This document shows, piece after piece, positions 26,340 to 36,071 of a DNA stretch of 64,000 nucleotides. Both the position numbers and the translations under genes were made by a program. The notes below the pieces were generated by a model, which was given only the letters and a program-made list of their open reading frames with translations, was not told where the DNA came from and searched no databases. Origin of the DNA: JANMJD01 sp963847945 (GTDB taxonomy: Bacteria; Actinomycetota; Acidimicrobiia; Acidimicrobiales; Ilumatobacteraceae); contig CAWKBX010000015.1 in assembly GCA_963847945.1 (NCBI GenBank), forward strand, positions 620,001 through 684,000. Direction: 5' to 3'. Position 1 is the first letter of the stretch; every line of letters begins with the position of its first letter.

Positions 26340-28765
26340 CCACCAACCAGATCCACGACGACGCCTCGATCGACGCCCTCGCCCGGCGGGCTGGGGCCGA
26401 GGTCCGCCAGCCGGCCCCCGCCGGCATCATCACCGCTGTTCGCCGGGCCCGCCGTCGTCAGCAGGTCACCCGCGGCGTCATCGGCGTCACCGGCACCCTC
26501 GTCGCCGTCGCCGCCCTCGTCTTGGCGAACAAGCAGACCCAACCCAACCTCAACGTGATCGACCCGGCGACACCCATCGTCAACCCAACGGCTGCTCCCC
26601 CACCGGGTAGCACCATTGTCGCAGCGCCACGCGACAGCACGGTGCCGGGGGACCCGACCACGGTGGCTACTCCTGGCTCCGCGATCGCCCCACCGAGTTC
26701 CGATCTGGCGACCGAACTCGCCAACTTCCAGGTGGCGTCGCTGGCCTTCGCCGATCCGCTGAACGGCTGGCAGCTGAGCGTCGTCGACGGCACCGGCATC
26801 GTGCGCCGCACGGTCGACGGCGGCGTCTCGTGGCAGTCGGCCGGGACCGTTCCGGGGCCGATCGAAAGCACATCGTCGCTGAGCTTCTCCACCACTCGTG
26901 ACGGATACCTGATCAACAAGCCGAGGTTCGTGACCGCCGAGGCCACATCGACGCTGTTCGTCACCCACGACGCCGGTGCCACCTGGCAGCCGTCGCAGAC
27001 ACCCGGTTCGGTGATGCAGATCATCGGCGGACCCGAAGAAGACTTGGCGATGGCTTCCCAGTGCACGGACAGCGGTACCGGCGCCTGCCCGGTCGGGCTG
27101 CTCGCATCGTCGGACCATGGTGACACCTGGACGATTCGGTCGACCTCCCCGGCCGTTGCATCCCGCGTCGCCGCTCTACGCATCGGGGGCTCATTGTTCG
27201 TCGCCGGCACCGGCGGAGACCAGGTCCCCCTCGCTCGCTCGAACGACAACGGCGCGACCTGGACGACCCTCGACGCGCCCTGCCCCTACGCCCTCGACAC
27301 GATGCTGGACGCCGACAACAGCGACACACTGTGGATGGCCTGCGCCGGCGAAGCCGCCTCGGGCAGCCAGCCCAAGCTCCTGGCCCGATCGGCCGATGGC
27401 GGGGACAGCTGGACCGTGATGGCGAACTCGGGACTCGACGGTGGCTCGCCGCTCGGCTCGATCGGCACCAACGGCTACCTCGCCGGTCTCGGCGTCAACG
27501 CTGGTGACTACGCCTACATCGCCCTCGATCACGCCACGATGATGGCCACCGCCGACGGTGGTGCAACCTGGAGTTCACTCGACGGCTTCCCGACCAAGGT
27601 GACGTTCGCCGCCATCCATTTTCTCAATATGGACGACGCCTGGGCGGCAATCGTCTCGAAGACCGACGCCACCGAAAGCGGCATCTACCGCACGACCGAC
27701 GGTGGACGCAACTGGCTGCTGAGCGACCTGACCGCCGACGCAACCCCGACCAGCGACGAGGACGGCGATGGCGTGCCCGACGGCATTTACGTCTTTGCCG
27801 ACGACACCTACTCCTCGCAAAACGTGCTCGATCCAAACACGCTCGAGGTCGTCGACACCCGTCCGGCGATGTTGAACTCCACCGACCCGCCGACCGACGC
27901 GACAAGTGCATCGGGGCTGATCACCTATACAACCACGGTCTACGGCGAGGTGGAGCAAGATGAGTGCGGACAGGAGCGGGCGAAGGTCACCGGGGCCCCG
28001 GCAACCGGTCTGCCCGAGTGGAAGTCCGGATTGACCCTCTCCAAGGACGGCCGGGTGGGAGCGATCGTCAGCGGGGTGTGCCCTGCGGGCCAGAGCCGCG
28101 ACGAGGCACTCCGGCCGACCAAGCCGTTCAACGTCGAGGTGTCGCTGTTCGACGCCGACCATCCCGAGCTGCCCGTCCGGTCGGTCGAGGTGGTCGACGC
28201 CACGAAGGAACGGTGTTGCGGGATTGCGCTCAGCGACGACGGATCGTTCCTGATCGTGACCACAGGTACCTACTTCGCCGGAGAGGGCTTCCTCAGCGAC
28301 AAGGTCCGCATCTACGACACGGCGACCGGCAAGGTGGTCGTCGACCACACCGCCGACATGCTGTTCGCTATGCCCCACGGCGAGTGCTCCACCTGGCCGG
28401 GGGCGCCCCGGTTCGTGGGCACCTCGGCGGTTGCCTACGCTGCGCTGTGCACCGATGCGATCTACGTGGTCATTCGCGATCTGGTGAACGGCGAGACCAT
28501 CGACGTCGGGGCCCCCGACTACGCAGGCCGGACGTACGAGACGATGATCGGTGCCGGCTTTGAGGTCGATCCGACGACGTACAGCACGCCGTCGCAGGCT
28601 TGGTTCATCCTCTGTGCCGAGCGTGAAACACCCCAAGCAGACGGCTCCATCGCCAACAACGCCCCGGGCTCGAACCCGTGCTGGCTCGGTCACGGCAACG
28701 ACGACCTGCGCCCGATCCCGAGCCCCACGTCGGTCCTGCGCGCCAGCTTCACCCCGCTCGTCTGA
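26336..28765 (+). CDS. single-pass membrane protein with seven-Asp-box propeller, putative sigma-factor regulator
   Basis: 809 residues. A basic cytoplasmic N-terminus (about 1-45, with the helix SIDALARRAGAEVR) precedes one membrane helix at about 47-64, then a Pro/Thr-rich linker. Residues about 150-460 carry seven Asp-box repeats of the S/T-x-D-x-G-x-x-W type: TVDGGVSW, THDAGATW, SSDHGDTW, SNDNGATW, SADGGDSW, TADGGATW and TTDGGRNW, which predicts a sialidase- or Ycf48-like propeller outside the cell. The last 280 residues contain further blade-like strands (LSDDGSFLIVTTGTYF, KVRIYDTATGKVVVDH), probably a second propeller. The N-terminus lacks the HxxxCxxC zinc motif of classical anti-sigma factors. 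Coupling to the sigma gene suggests an envelope-sensing anti-sigma role; this is inference. Confidence 0.8.
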   Translation: MTTNQIHDDASIDALARRAGAEVRQPAPAGIITAVRRARRRQQVTRGVIGVTGTLVAVAALVLANKQTQPNLNVIDPATPIVNPTAAPPPGSTIVAAPRDSTVPGDPTTVATPGSAIAPPSSDLATELANFQVASLAFADPLNGWQLSVVDGTGIVRRTVDGGVSWQSAGTVPGPIESTSSLSFSTTRDGYLINKPRFVTAEATSTLFVTHDAGATWQPSQTPGSVMQIIGGPEEDLAMASQCTDSGTGACPVGLLASSDHGDTWTIRSTSPAVASRVAALRIGGSLFVAGTGGDQVPLARSNDNGATWTTLDAPCPYALDTMLDADNSDTLWMACAGEAASGSQPKLLARSADGGDSWTVMANSGLDGGSPLGSIGTNGYLAGLGVNAGDYAYIALDHATMMATADGGATWSSLDGFPTKVTFAAIHFLNMDDAWAAIVSKTDATESGIYRTTDGGRNWLLSDLTADATPTSDEDGDGVPDGIYVFADDTYSSQNVLDPNTLEVVDTRPAMLNSTDPPTDATSASGLITYTTTVYGEVEQDECGQERAKVTGAPATGLPEWKSGLTLSKDGRVGAIVSGVCPAGQSRDEALRPTKPFNVEVSLFDADHPELPVRSVEVVDATKERCCGIALSDDGSFLIVTTGTYFAGEGFLSDKVRIYDTATGKVVVDHTADMLFAMPHGECSTWPGAPRFVGTSAVAYAALCTDAIYVVIRDLVNGETIDVGAPDYAGRTYETMIGAGFEVDPTTYSTPSQAWFILCAERETPQADGSIANNAPGSNPCWLGHGNDDLRPIPSPTSVLRASFTPLV

Positions 28766-28981
28766 CCTTCGAGGGTCAATCCAGATCCGCAGCGGATGTC
28801 CGCAACTGCTCCCCAGATCACCACCCGGCAGGTTCTCTGCCCAAGGTCGCGTGATCTCGGGAGCATCTGCGCGAATCTGTCCCCCGTGTCGTCATGTGGG
28901 ACGGGTTACTTGCCGAGGCGATCGACCTTCGGCCATCGTGGGCATCAACCAGCCGACGTGCTGACCTCTGGAGGAAAGAAC

Positions 28982-29686
28982 ATGGCATTCGACGGTGAAG
29001 CATTCGTCAACGAGATGCGCCAGGAGCTTGTCGATTCGAGCCGCACGCTGGCCGAATCCGACATTGTGCAGCGCATCGAGACCGGGGTCGCCACCGCGCA
29101 GGAGATGGTCGGTTGGGCCCGGCAGCACTACTGGGGCGTGACGTACCACACCCGTCGGGTGCTCGCGGCGTGGTCGACCCGCATCCCCTACGAGATGACC
29201 GACAGCGTGATCGAGAACATGGCCGAGGAGGTGCTCGGCACCGTCTCGAAGTCGGGGTTCGGGCATCTGCACTGGCTGTTCGAGTTCACCCGGGCGCTCG
29301 GTGCGCCCGATGAAGTGATCACCCACGCAGTGCCGAACACCGACGCGGTGGCCAGCGAAGGGTTCCTGTACCTGCTCGCCCACCAGCGGCCGTGGTACGA
29401 GCTGACCTTCGGCGGCATCCTCGCCATCGAGAACCAGATTCCCCCGGCGTACATCCGGATGGTCAAGGGCTTCAAGGAGCACTACACCGACATCCTGCAA
29501 CCCGACGACTACGCCTTCCACACCATCCACATCACCGTCGACGAAGACCACGGCGGCCACGTCGGCGAGTTCGCCGAGCAGTACCTCGACACCGATGACA
29601 AGCGCCGCTCGGCCAAGGCCGCCTACCTCGCCGGCGCCGAGATCACCCGCCGCTGCTGGGACAACTACGGCGGCGCCGCCTGGTAG
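28982..29686 (+). CDS. haem-oxygenase-like iron oxidase (PqqC/TENA-type fold)
   Basis: 234 residues, mostly helical. ATG 28982 follows a strong GGAGGAAAG site. The sequence fits the haem-oxygenase-like diiron/iron-containing redox enzyme group: helix QEMVGWARQHYWGVTYHTRR near 40-59, E83, H95/H97 in GFGHLHW, E150 in ILAIENQIP and a terminal cluster H180, H183, D187, H190 and H193 in HTIHITVDEDHGGH, with the H-x3-D-x2-H spacing of metal ligands in this superfamily. Characterised members include UndA, SznF and CADD, which use O2 and iron to oxidise small molecules. No substrate can be inferred and the gene is single; the 216 bp upstream contain no recognised gene. Confidence 0.78.
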   Translation: MAFDGEAFVNEMRQELVDSSRTLAESDIVQRIETGVATAQEMVGWARQHYWGVTYHTRRVLAAWSTRIPYEMTDSVIENMAEEVLGTVSKSGFGHLHWLFEFTRALGAPDEVITHAVPNTDAVASEGFLYLLAHQRPWYELTFGGILAIENQIPPAYIRMVKGFKEHYTDILQPDDYAFHTIHITVDEDHGGHVGEFAEQYLDTDDKRRSAKAAYLAGAEITRRCWDNYGGAAW

Positions 29687-29707
29687 CCATCGGGCCGCCC
29701 GGCCTCG

Positions 29708-29758
29708 CCTTCTTGTCGCGTCTCAGTGCGTCTACGTCACCCACACACGACAAGAAGG
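29708..29758. terminator. inverted repeat between convergent genes
   Basis: CCTTCTTGTCG at 29708-29718 is the exact complement of CGACAAGAAGG at 29748-29758, giving an 11-bp stem with a 29-nt loop, followed by GG. It lies between the ends of the iron-oxidase gene (+) and the AAA ATPase gene (-). Probable bidirectional terminator. Confidence 0.6.
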
Positions 29759-29780
29759 GGCCTCCGATCGCGCGTACAGC

Positions 29781-31205
29781 TCAGCGATAGAGGTCGTCGA
29801 GGCCCAGCCGTAGCCCTTCGCCACCGGTGGTCGGAGCAGAGCGGCTGACCAGGGCGAGCTGGCAGTTTGAGACGTCATGGCCACGGCCGCCGAGGAGGTC
29901 GCGAGCACGGACCAACCGATCGAGCGCACCGGGGCCGAGCCGGTCATTGGACCACTTCACCTCGGCCAGCAGGTGGATCGCGGCCTTGCCCGACGTTTCT
30001 TCGCCAACCGCGATGACATCGAGTTCTATGGACTTCCGGGTCGCCGGATCGGGAACTCGGGCGAACCCCGCGTCCCTGACGAAGCCACCACCCGCCGGGA
30101 CATAGTCGAGGGACACCCACCTCCGGGTGATGTCCTCCAGGTGCGGCCCAAAGACGTTGGCGTCGAGCGCGTGGGCCGATCGCTGCCACACGCCGTTCCA
30201 CCGATGCTCATCGAGAAGGTGACGCGCCGGGTCGACAACCAGCCGAATGAACCGGATAATCGGGTCGGCGAGGCGAAACTCCGGCCGGTCATCGGAAAGC
30301 ACATCGGTTCGCCGAAGCAGAAAACCGGCCCTGACGAGGGTATTGACGGGATGCAGCAGGCTTTCTCTGCTGCGGTTCAATCGTGCAGCCAACTCCTTCT
30401 GAGTGGTGACTCCGGCCGCGATCGCCCGCAGTAGCGACCCATACAGCGCCCGGTCGGTGATCGTTCGTTCTTCCTGGAGGAGATAGTCGTCCTCGCGGAA
30501 CAGGGCATGGTTCGGATTCAAGACGTTGTCGCTCAGCCAGGCACCAAGGCCATCCACGGAGGCAGGAAGTCCGCTCGTGAGCGCCCGATACCCAGGAGCA
30601 CCACCAAAGATGGCGTGGATGCGTACCGCAAGCTCGAGATCGTCCACGCCCCAGAGTTCGGCCGCGCCGCGGTGATCCATCGGGCGAAGCAACAGGTCGA
30701 GCGTGGCCCGGCCCCGCAACGGCTCCTGCCCCTTCAACAATGACGACATCACCGACAAGGACGACCCGCAGAGGAGGAACCTCACGGGCGGACGATCGCC
30801 GTTCGCCGCCTCATCTGCGAGGCGCTGCAGCAGGCTGGGAAGCTCGGGGCTATGGCGCAGTAGATACGGCAACTCGTCGAGCACCACGAGGCCCGTCCGA
30901 CGACTCAGCGCATCCGCCCAACTCCGGTAGGAAATCGGCTCGGCTGGCCGTCCCGTCTCGCCTGCATCCACCACCGCGACCGCTGCGCCGAACTCGGTCA
31001 GCGCGTCAGGAAGCTCGGACTCGGTGGCTTGGAAGTAGAGGCCTCCAACGGCACGAACCAACCGCCGTAACAGGAAACTCTTGCCGGTTCGGCGTCGACC
31101 GTAGAGCAACCCGACTCCACCGGCTGGGGTTGCCGCGAGAGCGAAGTCGCGCAACGCGGCCCACTCCGCCTCGCGTCCAATGATGTCGTCGGGCTTCTGG
31201 ATCAC
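29781..31205 (-). CDS. AAA ATPase with DUF234-type nuclease-like C-terminus (archaeal-type ATPase)
   Basis: 474 residues. P-loop GRRRTGKSFLLRRL is near 36-49, Walker B is GLVVLDELPYLL near 105-116, and the sensor region includes FLLCGSSLSVMSSLL. A winged-helix segment follows near 270-310 (TTQKELAARLNRSRESL). The C-terminal 130 residues resemble DUF234, and the stretch KSIELDVIAV, then LLAEVKWSN, has the D and E-x-K spacing of a PD-(D/E)XK nuclease fold. Such ATPases are common in archaea and patchily spread in bacteria, often with defence or mobile elements, so lateral transfer is plausible. Start is GTG 31205. It carries its own upstream repeats (31225-31250). Confidence 0.85.
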   Translation of the reverse strand: MIQKPDDIIGREAEWAALRDFALAATPAGGVGLLYGRRRTGKSFLLRRLVRAVGGLYFQATESELPDALTEFGAAVAVVDAGETGRPAEPISYRSWADALSRRTGLVVLDELPYLLRHSPELPSLLQRLADEAANGDRPPVRFLLCGSSLSVMSSLLKGQEPLRGRATLDLLLRPMDHRGAAELWGVDDLELAVRIHAIFGGAPGYRALTSGLPASVDGLGAWLSDNVLNPNHALFREDDYLLQEERTITDRALYGSLLRAIAAGVTTQKELAARLNRSRESLLHPVNTLVRAGFLLRRTDVLSDDRPEFRLADPIIRFIRLVVDPARHLLDEHRWNGVWQRSAHALDANVFGPHLEDITRRWVSLDYVPAGGGFVRDAGFARVPDPATRKSIELDVIAVGEETSGKAAIHLLAEVKWSNDRLGPGALDRLVRARDLLGGRGHDVSNCQLALVSRSAPTTGGEGLRLGLDDLYR

Positions 31206-31224
31206 CGTGGGCCAATCGCGTAAA

Positions 31225-31250
31225 GTTCACCTTACGAAAGTGTACCTTAC
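31225..31250. promoter_or_regulatory. candidate direct-repeat operator upstream of the AAA ATPase gene
   Basis: GTTCACCTTAC at 31225-31235 and GTGTACCTTAC at 31240-31250 form an 11-bp direct repeat (9 of 11 identical) with 15-bp period, in a comparatively AT-rich patch 20-45 bp before the GTG start. The arrangement resembles tandem response-regulator half-sites; no regulator can be named. Confidence 0.35.
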
Positions 31251-31324
31251 ACGCACGTGTTCGATCGGCACAAGATTCCGGACACCATCACAGAGTCGAC
31301 CGGCACCATTTGAGGGAATCCCAA

Positions 31325-33993
31325 TCAGGCCGCAGGGAGCCAGCCGTTGACGTCGACAATGAGATCGACGTTTGCCGAGGTGAACACGCATGCCGTTCCG
31401 TTTGCGCCGAGCTTGGCGAGGACCGCGTTGGGAATCGTCTGACCGGCTGTGAAGTTCAGATTGCTGGCGTTCGGCTCCGGTTGATCGCATGGATACACGG
31501 TGAGGTAACCCGATGACTGAGCGGCCGACGCTGTCACATTGAGCACCGCAGCTCCAGCGTTGCCCGGAACGCCACCCCGCCCGGCAACCACCAATTCGGT
31601 CACCGTGCCAGAGACAAGCCGACCCATGCCCGAGGCCACCCCATCGACGGTCAATCCGGGGCCGCGCGAATCGAGCAGCCGCGCCGGAACCAACGCCCCG
31701 AGGGCAGACTCGGCTGGCAGATATCCATTGCCATCAACAATCACGTGCGTCGCTACCGAGGCGTAGATACAGACCTTGCCACTTTGGCTGACCGCGGCGA
31801 ACACGGTGTTGGCGATGGTGTCGCCGCGCTCGAAGTTCAGATTCGAGGCATTGGGCTTCGAGCCTCCGCATGGGAACACGGTGATGTACCCACTCGTTTG
31901 CGGATCGGTCGCGGTCACATTGAGGACGGCGGCCGCGACACGGGTCCGGATACCGCCTCGACCCGTGACTTGCAGTTCGGTCACCGTACCGCCCACGAGG
32001 TTCCCCATCCCCGACATCAACCCATCGACGGTAAGGCCGGGGCGCGCGAGTCGAGCAATCGAGATGGCACGAGCGACCCGAAGCTAGAAGCACCGGGAAT
32101 GAACGCGCTGACGTCAGCGATCAGGTGCGTCATGGCCGACGTGAAAATGCAGACCTTGCCGCTAACACCAACTTTGGCCACCACCAGGTTGGCGATCGTC
32201 TCGCCCCGATTGAAGTTGAGATTCGATGTGTTAGGGCGCGGCTGTCCGCACGGGAAAATGGTGAGATAGCCGTCGCCCTCGGCGGCGGTCGAGGTGATGT
32301 TGACAACCACCGCTGCGGCACCGCTTGCCACTCCACCGCGCCCCGCGACCGGGAGTTCTATCGTCGATGCACCCCGTAGCACCCCTATCCCAGAGTGCAA
32401 TCCGTCGATCGTCAGACCTGGACCACGCGTATCCATCAGCCGGGCAGGCACAAGCGACCGAACCGGCGAAAGTGGGGTCGCATTGCGCTTGACCAGCAAC
32501 AATTCATTGGTGCCACGTCCACCGATATGGAACGAATCCAGAACAAGCAGCCAGCCTCCGAAGGTCTCGGCGTACGACGGCCCTCCCTTGAGCTCGACGA
32601 CTGGCGTGAGATTCTCGCCCGTGAGGGTTGCCTCGTGCAGCAATGTCGCCTCCGGCGCCAACCGGGGAAGGGCGAGAAACAGCCGTTGATCGTCGGAATC
32701 GATCAACGCAGTTGGCGCCCCCGTCGGAGACGTCCGCACGACCGTCGGCGGACCCCCAGCGAAAGGTTGAAACTTCAGTGAGTGCGGTTCCGCCGGCCCC
32801 GAGGCGAACTCGGTGTACAGGTAGTCCCCAGAGCTTGTTGAACGGCCGACATCGAAGTAGTGCCCGAACGGGCTCGCGGTCAGAACCGTTTCGCTCGAAC
32901 CGTCGAGCGCGGTTCGAGCGATGGTCACCGGCCCTGTACTGATGTGGGCGAACTGGCTGGCCGCCGTGCGCCTGATGATTCGCAACCAGCCATCGAACGC
33001 GTCCACGTCGATAGTCGAGAAGGGCGGGGCGAGGATGTCCCAGGGCGCGAATGCCCCGGAGATTGAGGCAACTCGCCGACCTGAACTGCCGCTCCCGCTG
33101 ACGACGACGTTCGACAGCGGATCGTCTACGGACACGGTGAACGACGGGTCGGTTGGGTGGGCATCGATGAGGACAGTCGACAACGAACCGAACGTGCCTC
33201 GTCGAAGCTCGCCGGCAAACGCTGGGCCGGTCAGCTTGTAGTAGACGAAGTCGTTCCCGTAGTTGAGTGTCTTGAACGATCCGACCGGACCATCGATCCG
33301 CGTCGCGGTCCCGCCCACCGGCGCAACGAACAGTTCCTGCGCTGCGAAGTCGTTCGTGTAGCTGGTGAAAGCGACGAAACGGCCATCGGCAGACAGCGCG
33401 GGCTGGGTATTCATGTAGGGCGTGCTCCCGAGCGGTGCAACGGGCGGTGGACCCGTCACCGGCCCAGCCCACACCTCGATCGCACCCAGTCCCGCACCAG
33501 TCTTGGTCGTAAACGCGACAGTCGCTCCATTCGCACTCACGCTGAGATCGATGACTTCTGTTCCAGGCGCCAAGGGCCCGTTGAGGGCTACCGGTTGACC
33601 GCCATCGAGCGGCACCGACCAGACCCCAGCCGAGGTGGAGGCAATCACCCGCGGCGTCACTTCATCGTCGACCACCCAGAAGTTCTGCCGTGTCGGTGCC
33701 CCAGTGAACAACTCAGCGACCTTTCCATCCGAGGAGCGAAGACTGCTCATCGTCCAGATCCGACCTCCTTCGTCGAACACGCCGAACACGGCATATGAGC
33801 GATCGCCCGTGGCACCGATGGTCACTGGAATCGACGTGTGGGCGAGGAGTCGAGCAGGGTCGGCGGCGGCCGTCGCCGGTTGGGACGAGGTGCTCGCGAC
33901 CCCCGCCGCGAGAACGACCGCCGCGATCGCGGCTTTCAGCGCTTGTCTGTACCGATCGGCCCTCGTCCGAAATCCGTCTTCAGAAACCTGCAT
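31325..33993 (-). CDS. secreted propeller protein with three C-terminal conserved repeat domains, one frameshift at 32039-32042
   Basis: About 890 residues after repair. A signal peptide follows ATG 33993 (AAIAAVVLAAGVASTSS near residues 20-36). The next 450 residues contain TolB/PD40-like propeller signatures (SVSANGATVAFTTKTGAG, LSADGRFVAFTSYTND). Then come three copies of a domain of about 127 residues beginning LVPARLLDSRGPGLTVDG, with GRGGV, AVVLNVT, GYLTVFPCG, PNASNLNF, TIAN and a two-cysteine pattern (PCG, KVCIF), ending in IVDVNGYLPA. Copies lie at about 32090-32470, 31700-32085 and 31325-31700. The frame breaks in the second copy: a run of four C (minus strand) should be five, which restores DSRAPGLTVDG. 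The repeat domain is widespread in secreted proteins of related actinobacteria, but its role is unknown; carbohydrate or cell-surface binding is a guess. Confidence 0.78.
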
Positions 33994-34073
33994 CTTCTGA
34001 CCCGCCTGCCTTGGCCGATCGATCCGCCCGACCATGCCTCGTTGATCAATTCTATGGGTCGGCTTTCGAAGAC

Positions 34074-36017
34074 TCAGGCGGTCAGCACGTAGTCGTCTGG
34101 ATTGGGGCTCCGGGTCTGTTCGTAGAACTCGAGGACGCTGAACGGCCAGTTTTGGGCGGTGCGGCCGGTGGAGTTCTTGTACCAAGAGCGGACTTTCGAG
34201 AAGCCCCAGGTCCGCAGAGCATTTGCGGCGTCGATGCGCTCGTTGTAGGCATCGTGGACGTCGCTGCGAACGTCGAGCGAGCCGGCTCCTTCGGCGAGCA
34301 AGAGGCGTACGCATTCCACGGCGTAGTGCACCTCGCATTCGGAGTAGTAGATGATCGAGCCGTTGACGACGATGTTGGTGTTCGGCCCGTACATGCAGAA
34401 CAGGTTGGGGAACCCGGGGATCGTCACGCCGAGATACGCCCGGGCGTCGCCCTTCCATCGATCGTGCAACGACTCCCCGCCGCGGCCGACGACCTCCATC
34501 GGCATCAGGAAGTCGGACGCGGTAAATCCAGTGCCGTAAATGATCACGTCGGCCTCGTGCAGTACTCCGTCCTTGGTGCGCACACCGCCGGATTCGATGC
34601 GGTCGATACCGTTGGTTTCGAGCGTCACATGAGGCTGTCGATAGGCCATCAGCAGCCCGCCGTCGTCGACGACGAACCGTTTCGAGAACGGCGGATAGTC
34701 GGGCAGCACCTTTTCGAACAGGCCGGGTTCGTTGGCGGTCATGACCTGTAGCCACATCACCAACAACTCGCGCATCTCGGCATTCGCCGCCGACACCGCG
34801 ACTTCGGTGGGCGGATAGTCGGGGTCGACGATGGCCAGCGGCATCATCATCTCGGCACCCCGCCAGAACAGGAAGCAGCGGTACCACTGGGCGTAGAACG
34901 GCACGTGGCCGAACAGCCACTGCAAGCCCGGGGCGACATCGAGGGAGTAGTTCGGGGCCGGAAGCTGCCACGGGGCGGTCCGCTGGAACACGGTCAACTC
35001 CGCCACCTGCGGGGTGATCGCCGGGATCACCTGACAGGCGGAAGCTCCGGTGCCGATGATCGCCACCTTCTTGCCGGTCAGGTCGACGTCGTGATTCCAC
35101 CGCGCCGTGTGGAATGCCGGACCGTCAAAGCCACCGCCATCGTTGGCTGTCGCGGCGCCGGCGATGTCGGGGAATCGAGGTCGGTTGAGCTGTCCGACGG
35201 CGGAGATCACGGCGTTCGCCTCGAATCCGCGAGGCCCATCGGGGCCGTCGACGGCGAGCCGCCAGACCTGAGCATCCTCGTGCCAGACGATGGAACGGAC
35301 CTCGGTCTTCAGGTGGATGCGGTCCATCAACCCGAACCGCTCGGCGCAATCCCGGAAGTAGTCGGCGAGCACGTCGCGAGGGCTGAAGTAGCGGGGCCAG
35401 TCGTTGCGCTGGGCAAACGAGTAGGAGTACATGTGGTTCTGGATGTCGACCCGGCAACCCGGGTAGGTGTTCTCCAACCAGGTGCCGCCGACATCGCCGT
35501 TCTTGTCGAACACCTCGAACTCGACGCCGGCCTGATCGAGCCGGTGAGCTGCGGCGATTCCCGACATACCTGCCCCGATGATCGCCACCTTGAACGGGCG
35601 ATCGGCGGCCAACTCCTCCTTGTTCCACTGCGGAGCCCGCAACTCGTCGCCATCGATCGACAGTTCCTCGGCGAGCAGAGGGATGTACCGATCGCTCAAC
35701 GTCAGTGCCGGCGAGGAACTCCATGATCGTGCGGACATCGGCATCACTCGGCCTCGCCGCGACCCCGCCCATCTCGTCACGGAACTTGATCAACGCGGCC
35801 AGGCACAATGCTTCGGCCTGCTGTAGCTGTGCCGGCGTGTACCACAGTTCGGCTCGCGTACCTTCGTCGGATCGGGCCGTAGCTCTGGCTGCAGCAGGCT
35901 GAGGTCCCCGGTGATGTGGGCAATAGCCGCGAGCAAGGCGGCCATCTCGGCCTGGGCGAGGGCCCGGCGGATCTCGTCGTCATCGGTGGGGAGCGGGAGC
36001 AGCGTGGCGGCGGTCAC
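34074..36017 (-). CDS. flavin monooxygenase, 4-hydroxyacetophenone monooxygenase (HAPMO)-like, two frameshifts
   Basis: FAD-dependent Baeyer-Villiger type enzyme, about 645 residues after repair. An N-terminal helical extension of about 130 residues, typical of HAPMO, is spread over three frames. It reads TAATLLPLPTDDDEIRRAL from GTG 36017, then LWYTPAQLQQAEALCLAAL, then LTLSDRYIPLLAEELSIDG. The shifts are near 35855 and 35710. The catalytic part is intact: FAD motif VAIIGAGMSGIAAAH, the block GDVGGTWLENTYPGCRVD, the BVMO fingerprint FDGPAFHTARWNHD, NADPH motif VAIIGTGASA and IIYGTGFTASDF. It is the second BVMO-type gene in the window but belongs to a different subgroup from the one at 6428-8228. 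Substrate probably an aryl or alicyclic ketone. Confidence 0.88.
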
Positions 36018-36071
36018 ACCTGCAAACTACGACGCCTCACCCAGCCGAGCGGAGACGGAGACGGAGAACGT

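Noticed and set aside
33994..35100. Long extension of the secreted repeat protein to 35100
   Set aside because: It is the antisense or alternate frame of the flavin monooxygenase; a signal peptide begins at 33993.
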